Shown: one piece after another, positions 1 to 8,780 of the stretch
How the letters are laid out: every line of letters starts with the position of its first letter
How positions within the stretch are numbered: the first letter of the stretch is position 1
Assembly: GCA_946497695.1 (NCBI GenBank)
Contig: CAMMLJ010000009.1
Coordinates: forward strand, 1-60,926
DNA length: 60,926 nucleotides
Source of the DNA: an uncultured Clostridium sp.
GTDB lineage: Bacteria > Bacillota > Clostridia > TANB77 > CAG-508
Direction: 5' to 3'
Program-made: the position numbers and the translations under genes
Notes under the pieces: model-generated
Seen by the model: the letters and a program-made list of their open reading frames with translations, nothing else
What the model was told of the DNA's origin: nothing
The model's database searches: none

Positions 1-12
1 TTAATTAGCAAA

Positions 13-50
13 AAAATATTCTATACTTATTGCTAAATATAGAATATTTT
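13..50 (-). terminator. Hairpin terminator at left edge
   Basis: A perfect 13-bp inverted repeat (13-25 with 38-50) with a 12-nt loop lies just after the stop of the small membrane gene at 58-342. On the minus strand the stem is followed by a T-rich run, so it probably ends that transcript. Confidence 0.6.
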
Positions 51-57
51 ATAAATT

Positions 58-342
58 TTATCCTGTAACTTTATCCCAGAATTTAGAATTTCTAAATGCA
101 AATGCAATCCAGTACATTACTGATAAAGTTGTTGTTATTTCTAAAGGTGTATAGTTTCTTGTAAATTCAAATAAATTTAATATTGTTAATATTTGAACTA
201 TTGAGAATATAAAGCACAATGCTAATATTAATATAAATGCAATAGCAAATACTTTTCTTGAACCTTTAGAATCTTTTTTTGTATATATGCTACTAAAAGC
301 AAGTGTCAATATTATAAATATTATTTCTATTATTATATCCAT
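58..342 (-). CDS. Small membrane protein, unknown function
   Basis: A 94-residue protein with an AAAGGA site 8 nt before ATG. It has an N-terminal membrane helix (residues 1-16), a short KKDSKGSRK polar loop, then two more hydrophobic helices. I do not recognise the family. It starts 15 nt after the chimeric VirB4/permease gene, so it belongs either to the transfer module or, more likely, to the ABC-permease side of the junction. A palindromic terminator follows. Confidence 0.6.
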   Translation of the reverse strand: MDIIIEIIFIILTLAFSSIYTKKDSKGSRKVFAIAFILILALCFIFSIVQILTILNLFEFTRNYTPLEITTTLSVMYWIAFAFRNSKFWDKVTG

Positions 343-356
343 TTTAAAATTCCTTT

Positions 357-1940
357 CTATTTTGCGAATAATACTTTTTCTGATTTATATTGTTTTATAA
401 TATGTGCAAATACTAAACTTATATAAATAATTGTAGATATTGCCATTAAACCAATATTTAATAAATTAATTGTTCCATTGTTTATATCTGTAAATATCAA
501 TGTAAAGTTTAAAAATGGTACTATTGAAAGTATTGGTGTTGTTGTTATTCCCATCATAAATGCTATCATACCAGGAAAGAATGATATAAATGTTAGTGGT
601 GTTAATGCACTTTGAGCTTCTTTAAATGTTTTAGATGTACTTGCAATAGCAATACATAAGCCACTTATAAAGAATGAGTATGCTATTATTACGATTACTG
701 CAAATAGTATTGTAATTGGCGAATACATTACCTCCATTCCTTCATAAATGCTTTCTTTATTTGTAGTGATTCCTTTTTCTTTATATGTTTCAATTACACT
801 TTCTTCTATATCCACTAACTCTTTTGCATTTAAACTTCTATCCATATAGTTTCTCATAATGGCAGATAAAATTGCTCTTATTTCTGCAACTTTGTTCAAG
901 ATATTTACTTTTTCCATTCCATTTTCATCTATTTCTACATCAATATCAAATAAGTTAATTCCTGCACTCATTCCTTGTTTTATCTTTATTATTCTTCCAC
1001 CTAAACTTTCTGTTCTTTTTACATATTCACCTTCTATGTCTAAAATTGCTGATTGAGTATTCCTTGTAACCAAACTTCTTGATGATAGAGTATCCATTGT
1101 TACAGACTTACCAGCACCAGTAATTCCTAAAATAACAATATGAGGATTTGTTAAACTTTTATCAAAAGTGTTTAGATAAACAGGAAGCCCAGTAAAATAA
1201 TTTCTTCCTATTGGAACACCGTTTACATTTGATTCTGTATTAGAATTAGCAATAGGAAACATTGTAGCTAATCCTTCACTTGTTACATTTCTTTCATAAT
1301 CTATAATGTTAGAAGTATCAAGTGGAAGATTTGCTCTTAAACCTTCAAATTGTCTAAAATTTAAACATCTTGCTTTTGCTGATATTTTTGCAAACTCACT
1401 TTTTAGTAAATTACTTTTTGTATTTAATTCTTCTAAATTTGTTGCATTTATTCTAAAGAAAATACTTACGAAAAATAATTTATCATTATATGTCTGTACT
1501 AAATTTCTGATTTCATCATAGTCATAAATCATTTTTTGTATTGGGTGTATTAAATCAATAGTTCCCTTATTCTCATAAGTCTGCTTTTCAGATTCCAGTA
1601 TAGTAACTTTTTTATTTAATTGTCTAACAACTGTATCTTGATCTGTAGGTCTAACCATAATACTTAATGAAACATCTCCCAAAAGTGAGAATATTCTATC
1701 TAGCCAACCTAAAAATATTTTATTTGGATATGTAGATATTACAAAATTTCTAGAATACTTATTATCTCCTAGAACAATATAATCTCTTTTTTCATCTACA
1801 CAGTCAGGAATCATTAATTCAATTATGTTTGGCATTTTATCAAAAATATTATCTTTTTTTCTTTTATTTTCTCTTTTTTTAGCCTTTTCTAAAGATATTT
1901 TCTTTTCACCTTTCCTATGTTTTACTCTTTGATTTAACAT
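357..1940 (-). CDS. VirB4-type ATPase fused to ABC-2 permease C-terminus (chimera)
   Basis: Residues 1 to about 399 are a VirB4/TraC-like conjugation ATPase: a basic N-terminus, the VirB4 middle region, Walker A (GITGAGKS, about 272-279) and the following ILDIEGEY strand. The Walker B and C-terminal part of a normal VirB4 (usually 600-800 residues) is missing. From about residue 404 (MYSPITILFAVIV) the protein is a multi-helix NatB/ABC-2-type permease tail. The junction lies near 725-745 and is in frame. GGAG precedes ATG and the start overlaps the upstream gene by 26 nt. The ATPase is probably inactive. This could be a deletion fusion or an assembly joint. Confidence 0.8.
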   Translation of the reverse strand: MLNQRVKHRKGEKKISLEKAKKRENKRKKDNIFDKMPNIIELMIPDCVDEKRDYIVLGDNKYSRNFVISTYPNKIFLGWLDRIFSLLGDVSLSIMVRPTDQDTVVRQLNKKVTILESEKQTYENKGTIDLIHPIQKMIYDYDEIRNLVQTYNDKLFFVSIFFRINATNLEELNTKSNLLKSEFAKISAKARCLNFRQFEGLRANLPLDTSNIIDYERNVTSEGLATMFPIANSNTESNVNGVPIGRNYFTGLPVYLNTFDKSLTNPHIVILGITGAGKSVTMDTLSSRSLVTRNTQSAILDIEGEYVKRTESLGGRIIKIKQGMSAGINLFDIDVEIDENGMEKVNILNKVAEIRAILSAIMRNYMDRSLNAKELVDIEESVIETYKEKGITTNKESIYEGMEVMYSPITILFAVIVIIAYSFFISGLCIAIASTSKTFKEAQSALTPLTFISFFPGMIAFMMGITTTPILSIVPFLNFTLIFTDINNGTINLLNIGLMAISTIIYISLVFAHIIKQYKSEKVLFAK

Positions 1941-2625
1941 AGAACTCCATACCTCCCTCCTGTATTATTTTTCTTATTTTTTCATTATCTCCTTTGTTTA
2001 ATTCTCTATAAATAAGTTCTATTGTATCTAGCTCATCTATCAATGTTGTTTTTATTTTTATAAGTGTTAAATTATATTTTAAATCATCATAAAACTCTTT
2101 AAGTTCAATTAAAGCCTTATTATATGGCTCTTTTGATTCAATAATTAAATAATTTTTTCTAACATATAAATTTTCTTCTTGCATAATGTTTTCTAAATAT
2201 TCTATTATGCTTTCTCCATATTCCTTGATATTACTATTCTTTTGTTTATTTATATTATTTCTAATTTCTTCTATCTTGTAACTTGTGTCTATTTTCTCTA
2301 TGGTACTAAAAAACTGAACTTGATTCTTAAATGTTTTTGATATTTTCATTAGGTTATTATCAATGTTGTCCTGTTCTTCATCATTCATAAGTTTATATTC
2401 AATACTTCCAAGTTCGATAATCATTACATATTTGTTACTTACCCAGAAAATAGAATTTGCAAAATCTCCAAGTTCCCAAATATTTTTTATTGTTTTCTTT
2501 TGTTTCTTTAGACTCATTTTCTCTTGTGGCTTGTACTTGTATAAATTATTCTTTTTCTTTAAATATATTGGTACAAATATTATTAGCGAAATACTTGCTA
2601 ATGCAAAAAATATTGTAATTATCAT
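1915..2625 (-). CDS. Conjugation protein, VirB4 N-terminal-like
   Basis: A 236-residue protein with one N-terminal membrane helix, followed by a soluble part starting at ELGDFANSIFWVSNKYVMIIEL. It has the pattern seen in VirB4/TraC N-terminal domains of Gram-positive transfer systems. Its ATG overlaps the stop of the PrgI gene (TAATG), and its end overlaps the VirB4 start, so translation is coupled. The place between PrgI and VirB4 supports a role in the inner-membrane transfer channel. The family assignment is moderate; the operon membership is clear. Confidence 0.6.
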   Translation of the reverse strand: MIITIFFALASISLIIFVPIYLKKKNNLYKYKPQEKMSLKKQKKTIKNIWELGDFANSIFWVSNKYVMIIELGSIEYKLMNDEEQDNIDNNLMKISKTFKNQVQFFSTIEKIDTSYKIEEIRNNINKQKNSNIKEYGESIIEYLENIMQEENLYVRKNYLIIESKEPYNKALIELKEFYDDLKYNLTLIKIKTTLIDELDTIELIYRELNKGDNEKIRKIIQEGGMEFYVKSKSKT

Positions 2626-2921
2626 TATTCTTCCTTACCTTTCTCTAATATAAATTGTTTTTTTCTAAATAGGAATTTTATGATGTAAATAAAATATTTA
2701 TCTGCATAAGTTTCATCTACTTTTAGAAAAGCAAATAATACAAACATTGTAGCTATCAGTAAAAATAATAATGACTTTATAAAAATATTAACTAATGGTA
2801 TAAAAAATATTCCTACTGATAAAGCTCCAAATATCAGATATATTGCTTGTCTTAAAGATAGATAACCTCCAAATATTTTTTCTTCATGGTTAAAAGCATA
2901 AGGTACTTTGTATATCCTCAT
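2625..2921 (-). CDS. PrgI family conjugation membrane protein
   Basis: A 98-residue protein with the PrgI layout: an N-terminal RIYKVPYAFNHEEKIFGGYLSLRQ segment, two hydrophobic helices (about 28-44 and 48-66) and a basic C-terminus. PrgI proteins are VirB3-like inner-membrane parts of Gram-positive type IV secretion systems and are usually encoded just before VirB4, as here. AGGAGG lies 8 nt before ATG. The stop codon overlaps the next start. Confidence 0.85.
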   Translation of the reverse strand: MRIYKVPYAFNHEEKIFGGYLSLRQAIYLIFGALSVGIFFIPLVNIFIKSLLFLLIATMFVLFAFLKVDETYADKYFIYIIKFLFRKKQFILEKGKEE

Positions 2922-2934
2922 CTATATTTTCCTC

Positions 2935-3327
2935 CTATACTGATTCTCCTCCACCTACCATTGCTCCAGAACCATTTGTTGCTACACTTAATACTATTCC
3001 TGAAACAATTAAAGCAAGAGATAACAACATAAATCCAGCTGCTACCCAAGCAAGTCCACCAATTCCTTCTGATCTCTTATTTGGATTATTGGCATTTACA
3101 ATTAATTTAATTGCAATAATAACAATACTTACAAACATTAACACACTTCCAACTGGCATTGCTAATTTTATTACTGCATCCCTTATATTTTGTGTAGCTG
3201 TTTCAACCTCTTGCGTTCCTATTGTTGATGTTGCATAAGTTTTAACATTTAACAACATTACCATAAAAGGTATTGCTATACTAGATATTTTTAATTTCAA
3301 ATTTAATGCTTTTTGTTTTAATTGCAT
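2935..3327 (-). CDS. VirB2/TrbC-like pilin or channel subunit
   Basis: A 130-residue protein with a signal-like N-terminus (hydrophobic residues 17-29, then TYATS), an ETATQNIRDAVIKLAMPVGSVLMFVSIVII helix, a short NNPNKRSEGIGG loop and a second helix ending in a glycine-rich tail. The two-helix layout with a charged loop is that of VirB2/TrbC-type subunits. GGAGG lies 9 nt before ATG. It is followed 13 nt later by PrgI, the usual order of this module. Confidence 0.75.
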   Translation of the reverse strand: MQLKQKALNLKLKISSIAIPFMVMLLNVKTYATSTIGTQEVETATQNIRDAVIKLAMPVGSVLMFVSIVIIAIKLIVNANNPNKRSEGIGGLAWVAAGFMLLSLALIVSGIVLSVATNGSGAMVGGGESV

Positions 3328-3427
3328 TTGTTCATTCCTCCATTACTTATAAAAAAAGTAACTAGAATGGCAACTGCTCTTATATAAAACATAGTAATTT
3401 AAAACATTTTTTATTTTACCTATACTA

Positions 3428-3675
3428 CTAAAAAAAAGTAATAACTACTGGTATTGCTAAAATAAAAATTTGTATTAAAGCACTTATTATCAAATTCTTC
3501 ATTCCAAACTTAATCACTTTTTCGGACTTAATACGGCTTCCGAATAGCCAAATTATTAAACTAACAAAAATCCATACTGCAAATAATATAATTAGAAAAA
3601 AAAAGCATTTTCCATCATATTACCAAGCATCTGATTTAGGTTGTTGTTTGTATCTAAATTGTACGGTTCAATCAT
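3428..3675 (-). pseudogene. Small T4SS membrane protein, one-base frameshift
   Basis: A strong AGGAGG precedes ATG at 3675. The reading frame MIEPYNLDTNNNLNQMLGN stops after 27 codons at a run of nine A on the plus strand (3596-3604). Adding one base restores a frame that continues with two hydrophobic helices (LIILFAVWIFVSLIIWLF, then LIISALIQIFILAIPVV) to a TAG at 3428. The whole would be about 82 residues, a small membrane protein next to the pilin gene. The lesion is a homopolymer indel, so sequencing error is possible. Confidence 0.6.
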
Positions 3676-3712
3676 TTAAAACCTCCATTTAAAGCAAAAA
3701 AATAAAAGCTAT

Positions 3713-4480
3713 TTATTTAGCTTCTAATTTTCTTACTAGACTTGTATAATAATAGTCAAAAAAATTTCTAATTTCATTTTCAGTATTTTTATAAGAATTT
3801 TCAAATCCTTTGCAATTCTCATAAACATCTAAAAAATTTTCTCTTGTAGCTTTCTGTAATAATCTTTTGTTTTTAAAAAACATTTCTTTAAGTGTATAAA
3901 TTATAATCTTTAGTTTTTCAATATTTTCATCCCTAAATGTTTTTATTATTTCTTCAGTATAATTAAATTCAAATTTTATTAAAAGTTCATAAAACTCTTG
4001 ATATATTTGAATTTCTTTAAATTCTTTTTTCAATTCGCTTTTATTATTATTTATAATTAAATAAAAGAATCTATCTATCTTTATATCTTTAGCTTTTTGG
4101 CTCATAGGGTATTGTTTATTTTGCTTATAGGGGTATGTGCTATTTTGCTTATAGGTATCTTGCACAATTTTCCTACAACTTATATCTGTAATGTAAATTC
4201 TTCTTTCTGTTATCTCTTTCTTATCATTTTTAATTAGTTCAACATTTATATAACCTAATTTCGATAAATGTGAAATCCATCTTGAGATTGTTCCTGGTAT
4301 TACATTATATAAGTTTGCAAAGTATGAATTAGTCGCAAAACAATATCCTTCTTTTCCAATTAAAGCTGTAATTTCTCCATATAATAGTCTTTCTGCATAT
4401 TTTAACCTTTCATCATAACGAATTGTAGCTGGAATTATTGCATAATATGCAACCTGTTTTTCTTCGTTCACATTTGGCAT
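3713..4480 (-). CDS. Helix-turn-helix protein, replication/transfer-associated
   Basis: About 255 residues. The N-terminal part (YAIIPATIRYDERLKYAERLLYGEI, then NSYFANLYNVIPGTISRWISHLSKLGYI) is a winged helix-turn-helix of the HTH_36/replication-initiator type. The C-terminal half is helical and lysine-rich, without a motif I know. Such proteins are common next to Gram-positive conjugation modules, as replication or regulatory proteins. ATG at 4480 overlaps the TGA of the short upstream frame (ATGA-type overlap). Confidence 0.7.
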   Translation of the reverse strand: MPNVNEEKQVAYYAIIPATIRYDERLKYAERLLYGEITALIGKEGYCFATNSYFANLYNVIPGTISRWISHLSKLGYINVELIKNDKKEITERRIYITDISCRKIVQDTYKQNSTYPYKQNKQYPMSQKAKDIKIDRFFYLIINNNKSELKKEFKEIQIYQEFYELLIKFEFNYTEEIIKTFRDENIEKLKIIIYTLKEMFFKNKRLLQKATRENFLDVYENCKGFENSYKNTENEIRNFFDYYYTSLVRKLEAK

Positions 4481-4620
4481 CACCTACCTTTGCTATTTTT
4501 TATTTCTGAATTTTCATTTTCATTAACAGAACTTTTTAATTTTAGTTCGTTTGCTAATTGATCAAATATTTTATCAATTTCTATTGTTGAAAAATCATTG
4601 GCATCTTCCAATTTTATCAT
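4480..4620 (-). CDS. Small acidic protein upstream of the HTH gene
   Basis: A 46-codon frame rich in charged residues, with an overlapping stop/start to the HTH gene. A perfect AGGAGG sits only 1 nt before the ATG, which is too close. A TTG three codons later (about 4611) has better spacing and may be the true start. No family is recognised. The coupling to the next gene and the strong ribosome site are the evidence that it is translated. Confidence 0.45.
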   Translation of the reverse strand: MIKLEDANDFSTIEIDKIFDQLANELKLKSSVNENENSEIKNSKGR

Positions 4621-4738
4621 TCCTCCTATTTTAAAATAATATATATTTCATTTACACGAATTTTTTTTAACTTCACTCACCTATTTTGTTTTTTTAATCT
4701 TGTATTATTCAGTATTACATAGTCCATATAGTCCGAAA

Positions 4739-4775
4739 AATAAAGCCTCTATTGCTTGAAAAATAGGGCTTTATT
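4739..4775 (-). terminator. Terminator after truncated uvrB
   Basis: AATAAAGCCTCTATT pairs with AATAGGGCTTTATT (4762-4775) with one bulge. On the minus strand the stem is followed by TTTTT. It lies just past the broken uvrB frame. Confidence 0.6.
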
Positions 4776-4788
4776 GATAACACTCGTA

Positions 4789-5055
4789 CTATGACACAAA
4801 ATATTCCACATGATTTTCTGGAAAAAACTCTTTAAATTCGGAATAAAGTTGTCCTGCTAAAGTTTTATTATGTGCCAAAACTAATGTTGGTTTTTGTACT
4901 TTCTGAATTACATTAGCCATTGTAAATGTTTTTCCCGAACCAGTAACACCAAGTAATGTCTGAAACTTCTTACCTTGTTTAATTCCATTACTTAAATATT
5001 CAATTGCCTGTGGTTGGTCTCCTGTTGGTTTATATTCTGAATGTAACTTAAACAT
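4789..5055 (-). pseudogene. uvrB: UvrB N-terminal fragment
   Basis: The 88 residues match the start of excinuclease ABC subunit [21 protein letters not shown], Walker A region [34 protein letters not shown], and VEYFVS. In intact UvrB (about 660 residues) VEYFVS is followed by YYDYYQPEAY; here a TAG comes directly after it and the sequence turns into a terminator hairpin. The start and its ribosome site (AGGGGG) look normal. The gene is cut exactly where the conjugation module begins, so insertion, deletion or an assembly joint at this point is likely. Confidence 0.9.
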
Positions 5056-5100
5056 ATTTGCCCCCTAAAAATAATTCTTATTTAATCTATAATAATGCTT

Positions 5101-5868
5101 TTAACTTTTACCAGCTACAATTCCATAATACATTCTCCTTAATAATATACCCTTTTCATATGTATTTTCTTTTATATACATGTCCAGTTTTTCTAAATCT
5201 ATTTCCTTTTTAACTAACCCGTTATTAAATCTTTCTTCTGAAAAATCATCTAATATAGGAGTTTTTAATAATAATGCTAATAAATCTTCCTTAGTTTTAT
5301 AGTATTCTCTAATATAAATTGGAACCAACTCTACATTTTTAAACCCAGCATCCATTATATTCTCATAATCTATCTGGCTTATTGGTTTAATATCATTAAA
5401 AGCTTGGCCTTTGTTGAATAACCTTTTTAATTGCCAGCAATCTAGTTTATCGACTCCTCTTAATATTAATTTCCCATTATATTTTAGGGTTTTAAAAATT
5501 TGCTCTGCAGAAATACATGTATGTCTTGCAACTACTATGTCAAAGTAATTATCAGGAGTATTCATATTTAAATTATTCATGACTTTAAATTCTATATTAG
5601 TTTTGCCAGATTGCTTTAAATTTTCATTAGCAGTTTTTATCATTTCACTCGAAAAATCTGTTCCAAGAATTTTGGCTACTTTTGGGAACTTATTTAGAAC
5701 TTTTTCTCCTCCTCCAGTTCCTAAATCCAATATTCTTGAATCTTCATTTGCACATTCGCTTAAAATTTCGTACATATCCCAATTAGTTAAATTTTCTTCT
5801 TCATATTTTATCATACTAAAATCCCAATTTTTAATTTTATCATAATAAGCTAATTCATTATTATCCAT
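5101..5868 (-). CDS. Class I SAM-dependent methyltransferase
   Basis: A 255-residue protein. SAM-binding motif I is ILDLGTGGGEKVL (about 45-57), followed by ILGTDFSSEMI (motif II) and NYFDIVVARHTC (motif III region). The C-terminal half (YIREYYKTKEDLLALLLKTP) resembles small-molecule methyltransferases of the UbiE/type-11 group. The substrate cannot be told. GGAG lies 8 nt before ATG. It lies upstream of, and on the same strand as, the uvrB fragment. Confidence 0.85.
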   Translation of the reverse strand: MDNNELAYYDKIKNWDFSMIKYEEENLTNWDMYEILSECANEDSRILDLGTGGGEKVLNKFPKVAKILGTDFSSEMIKTANENLKQSGKTNIEFKVMNNLNMNTPDNYFDIVVARHTCISAEQIFKTLKYNGKLILRGVDKLDCWQLKRLFNKGQAFNDIKPISQIDYENIMDAGFKNVELVPIYIREYYKTKEDLLALLLKTPILDDFSEERFNNGLVKKEIDLEKLDMYIKENTYEKGILLRRMYYGIVAGKS

Positions 5869-5932
5869 TTTTTATACTCCTATTTTTATTCGCATTTTCT
5901 TTGAAAATTATAGCACACAACATTATAGAAAA

Positions 5933-5958
5933 ACAAGATGACTAAAAAGCCACCTTGT
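5933..5958 (-). terminator. Terminator of the 6.0-11.4 kb cluster
   Basis: ACAAGATG pairs with CACCTTGT with one mismatch. On the minus strand it is followed by TTTTTC. It lies 15 nt after the in-frame TAA at 5973 that ends the extended reading of the upstream gene. Confidence 0.45.
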
Positions 5959-6008
5959 ACTATCAAAACATATTATCTTGCATCTGTTTCAACTTTCCTA
6001 GCATTTGC

Positions 6009-7583
6009 TCAATCTCTTGACGCTAAAATACTTTCTAATGATACACTAGATAAAAAATCTGACATTGCAATCACAATTTTATTTGTTTCATAACCTTCTG
6101 TATTATCTAATGCAAGTTTTAATTTACCTATTGTCATTCGCTCTTCATAGCTACATTCTCCATCAATTATAAAAGCTGATTCATATTCATGCGAACTTCT
6201 TAAATCATGTAAACCTATTCTTTCTATATTTGTTATTATATTTTTATAGACAGCTGATATATCAAACCCATTTTCTTCCATTTTTTTAAAGAATATGTCC
6301 AACTGTTTATGATTTGCCTTTACAGCTTCTTCTGAATAATCTTCATCTACAAATTCTGATTTTGTACATAAACCGTTTAAAATTGTCCCTACATCACTAT
6401 TTTGTTCTTTTAATTGCTCATTTACACTAGATATATCTTCCTTACTTTTTATTAAACCATTAGTGCTTAAGGTCTTACACAATGATACAGCTTTATTAAT
6501 CTTTGTAAGAATATTTTCATCTTCATGGAAATGTGTATATGTATGTGGCTCAGTTTCTAAACCTTCCTTTTTTATTAGCTCGCAAAATTGTTTTTCACTT
6601 TCTTCGTCAAGCCAACTCCACATACCGACATCTTCTGCTCTATAACCTAAGGCAGATAAAAATGGACTAGAATATCCTAAAACATTTTCTCCTTCATATC
6701 CTATTACTCTGATTCCTGGATTTTCCTCCTGAAGTTGAATGACTTCATCTTTCGGACACAATAACCAACAATTTTCCTGCAATTTTATACTTCCTTTTGT
6801 AAATGTATCCATTGGAGCAGCAGAACCAATTTTTTCATTTGGAATATTTTCAAAAGGGATTAAAATTGCATATCTACAGTCTTCCCAAGATCCATACATA
6901 TGAGAAGAAACTTCATCATTCATAGCCATGTGTACAGTATTTTGCTCAGATTCATAACCATAACTATATTCTTTTCCATTAATCTTAAAACTATCTATCT
7001 TTATTACTCCTGCATCCTTTGCAGTTTTTATTTGTGAGCCTACAGGAGCAAATTTAGTTTTATGAACGCCTATTAAAGCACTTTTGGAAGAATAATTTCT
7101 TGGATTATTTGTAATATTTTTGTCTGCTTCTGTTAAAACAGGAGTAATTCCTCTTTCTTCCAAAAATCTTATCACATAATCTGGATTTACATCTAGATCT
7201 TTTAAACATTTCGCTTTTCTTATCACGTTAAGTTTTCTATAAATTTCTGATAAACCTTTATTTATTCCAGTTTCTTCTATTCTTTTCTTTACACATTCTG
7301 TCTCCTCTGCTAAGGCTTTTTCTACATTATTTATTTCTTCTGAAAGTTTCGCTTTTAATTTAATATTTTCTTGCTGCTCTTTGAATTCCTTTCTTCTAGT
7401 AAAATGTCTTTGAAAGAAACTAAAATTAACCCTTCTTATAGGCAATCTTTCCTTACGTCTTAGCTCTTCAAGTTCTTGCTTTAATTCCTTTTCTCGTTTC
7501 TTTATTTTTTTTTCTTTTTCATCTATTATTATTTTTTCTTTTCTTAGATCATTTATTAATTCATCTTTATATTTTTCTATCAT
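6009..7583 (-). CDS. Unknown coiled-coil protein (possible TGA read-through to 5973)
   Basis: A 524-residue protein I do not recognise. Residues 1-110 form a highly charged coiled coil. The rest is globular, with conserved-looking stretches such as NTVHMAMNDEVSSHMYGSWEDCRYAILIP, WLLCPKDEVIQL and ETEPHTYTHFHEDEN, and no known catalytic motif. The frame ends at a TGA, but the same frame stays open for 11 more codons (ANARKVETDAR) to TAA at 5973, close to a terminator. The extra peptide looks coding, so the TGA may be a read-through or mutated TGG codon. It is last in a minus-strand cluster of unknown genes. Confidence 0.65.
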   Translation of the reverse strand: MIEKYKDELINDLRKEKIIIDEKEKKIKKREKELKQELEELRRKERLPIRRVNFSFFQRHFTRRKEFKEQQENIKLKAKLSEEINNVEKALAEETECVKKRIEETGINKGLSEIYRKLNVIRKAKCLKDLDVNPDYVIRFLEERGITPVLTEADKNITNNPRNYSSKSALIGVHKTKFAPVGSQIKTAKDAGVIKIDSFKINGKEYSYGYESEQNTVHMAMNDEVSSHMYGSWEDCRYAILIPFENIPNEKIGSAAPMDTFTKGSIKLQENCWLLCPKDEVIQLQEENPGIRVIGYEGENVLGYSSPFLSALGYRAEDVGMWSWLDEESEKQFCELIKKEGLETEPHTYTHFHEDENILTKINKAVSLCKTLSTNGLIKSKEDISSVNEQLKEQNSDVGTILNGLCTKSEFVDEDYSEEAVKANHKQLDIFFKKMEENGFDISAVYKNIITNIERIGLHDLRSSHEYESAFIIDGECSYEERMTIGKLKLALDNTEGYETNKIVIAMSDFLSSVSLESILASRD

Positions 7584-7597
7584 AAGTAATCAGCCTC

Positions 7598-8101
7598 TTA
7601 ATCCCCAACATATTTTACGTTTATATTATATATTCCTTTTAAATTCAAAGGATTTCGTATTAAAATTCCAAAATTTGAATAGCATACAATTTCATCAAAA
7701 GAGTTTTTAATAATTAAATCATAAATTTTACCTAACATATAATTCTCATCAGTAAATTTTAATTTTTCAAATGGATTTCCGTCATCAGCTAGAAGTTCAT
7801 ATCCTCTTAATTTTGGAATAACACTTGAATTGTTTTTCTGCTTTTTCATTACAATAAGATATTCTAATTCCCTATCAAATTCTATATTAAATTTCAATAT
7901 TATTTCTTCCTCTGAAATATTTTCTTCAAAATAATATACTAAATTTTTATTGAAATTGTCTTTAAAATCTAATGATACATTTTTAAATACATTAATTATT
8001 TTATTCACACTATCTTTTGACACGTTATTCACCCTTCTTTTGTTTTTATCATTATATATAAAAAAATTTTTGAAGCTGTCAGATTTCGACAGCTTTTGCA
8101 T
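7598..8101 (-). CDS. Unknown protein in the 6-11.4 kb cluster
   Basis: A 167-residue acidic/lysine-rich protein of unknown family, predicted alpha/beta, with no membrane helix. Its stop is 15 nt from the next gene. The ATG lacks a good Shine-Dalgarno site, so the exact start is uncertain. It may share a transcript with the coiled-coil gene that follows. Confidence 0.55.
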   Translation of the reverse strand: MQKLSKSDSFKNFFIYNDKNKRRVNNVSKDSVNKIINVFKNVSLDFKDNFNKNLVYYFEENISEEEIILKFNIEFDRELEYLIVMKKQKNNSSVIPKLRGYELLADDGNPFEKLKFTDENYMLGKIYDLIIKNSFDEIVCYSNFGILIRNPLNLKGIYNINVKYVGD

Positions 8102-8181
8102 TTTTGATAATATATAATTTTTTAAAATTATTTATCTAATTTACTACATAATATTAATTTTTATACCTAAGGAGGACTTAT

Positions 8182-8370
8182 ATGTACAATAAACATTTAT
8201 ATTGTTTTGCAATGAGTGCAAAATCAAAAATGGTCGATATTCGACTTGATAATGAAGAAGTTGCTTTTTTAAAAAAGAATAAAATTCAATGTAAAGAAAA
8301 ATCTGATAAAGTAGGAAATCTGTTTTCAGTAAATTGTGCCCAACTTAAAGAAAAATTTTGTAACTGTTAA
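8182..8370 (+). CDS. Small cysteine-containing protein
   Basis: A 62-residue protein on the plus strand within a minus-strand region, with a textbook AAGGAGG 7 nt before ATG. It contains five cysteines (residues 8, 37, 52, 60 and 62, the last two as CNC at the end) and a DIRLDNEEVAFLKKNKIQ segment. No family is recognised. A hairpin terminator follows at 8457-8492. It may be a redox, metal-binding or regulatory peptide, but that is a guess. Confidence 0.6.
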   Translation: MYNKHLYCFAMSAKSKMVDIRLDNEEVAFLKKNKIQCKEKSDKVGNLFSVNCAQLKEKFCNC

Positions 8371-8456
8371 TTAACTCTATTTATGTAGTAAATAAATAAT
8401 TTTTACAATGTAATAATTAAACCGTCATTAGACGGAAAGATTAAACAAAGACAACA

Positions 8457-8492
8457 AAGAACTGCATTTAGTATAACCTATTTGCAGTTCTT
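8457..8492. terminator. Bidirectional terminator between converging genes
   Basis: AAGAACTGCA (8457-8466) pairs with TGCAGTTCTT (8483-8492). It lies between the plus-strand small protein and the minus-strand gene ending at 8502. A smaller hairpin, CCGTC-atta-GACGG, lies at 8422-8435. Confidence 0.65.
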
Positions 8493-8501
8493 CCTTTAAA
8501 T

Positions 8502-8780
8502 TTATTTATTTTTTTCTTTATTTCTTTTGTCTTGTATTTGTTCCATTTCTTTCTCTGTAATTAAACTTACATTATTTTCTTTTACCCATGTACATTCAAA
8601 AACTTGAAAAGCTTCTTGTACTATTTTCGGATACTTCTCATCTGGGTTTTCTCTTGCTCTCTTTCCATCTACTAAAGTAAAAATGGTATCTTTCATTATA
8701 GTACCATAGCATAATGGTCTTTTCCTGCAATATAGTAAGGAAAGCATAGAGAATATGAACCTAAATTTGTTTGTCCGCAT
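8502..8780 (-). CDS. Small unknown protein
   Basis: A 92-residue frame with no recognised family; the C-terminus is very charged. The N-terminal 28 residues (MRTNKFRFIFSMLSLLYCRKRP) are unlike the rest. A start at a later Met (MKDTIFTLVDGKRARE, about 8693) is possible. It overlaps the stop of the preceding gene by one base. The start choice is uncertain. Confidence 0.45.
   Translation of the reverse strand: MRTNKFRFIFSMLSLLYCRKRPLCYGTIMKDTIFTLVDGKRARENPDEKYPKIVQEAFQVFECTWVKENNVSLITEKEMEQIQDKRNKEKNK

Noticed and set aside
8422..8435. CCGTC-atta-GACGG as an attachment site or sRNA
   Set aside because: Only a 5-bp stem with no second copy seen; too little evidence.
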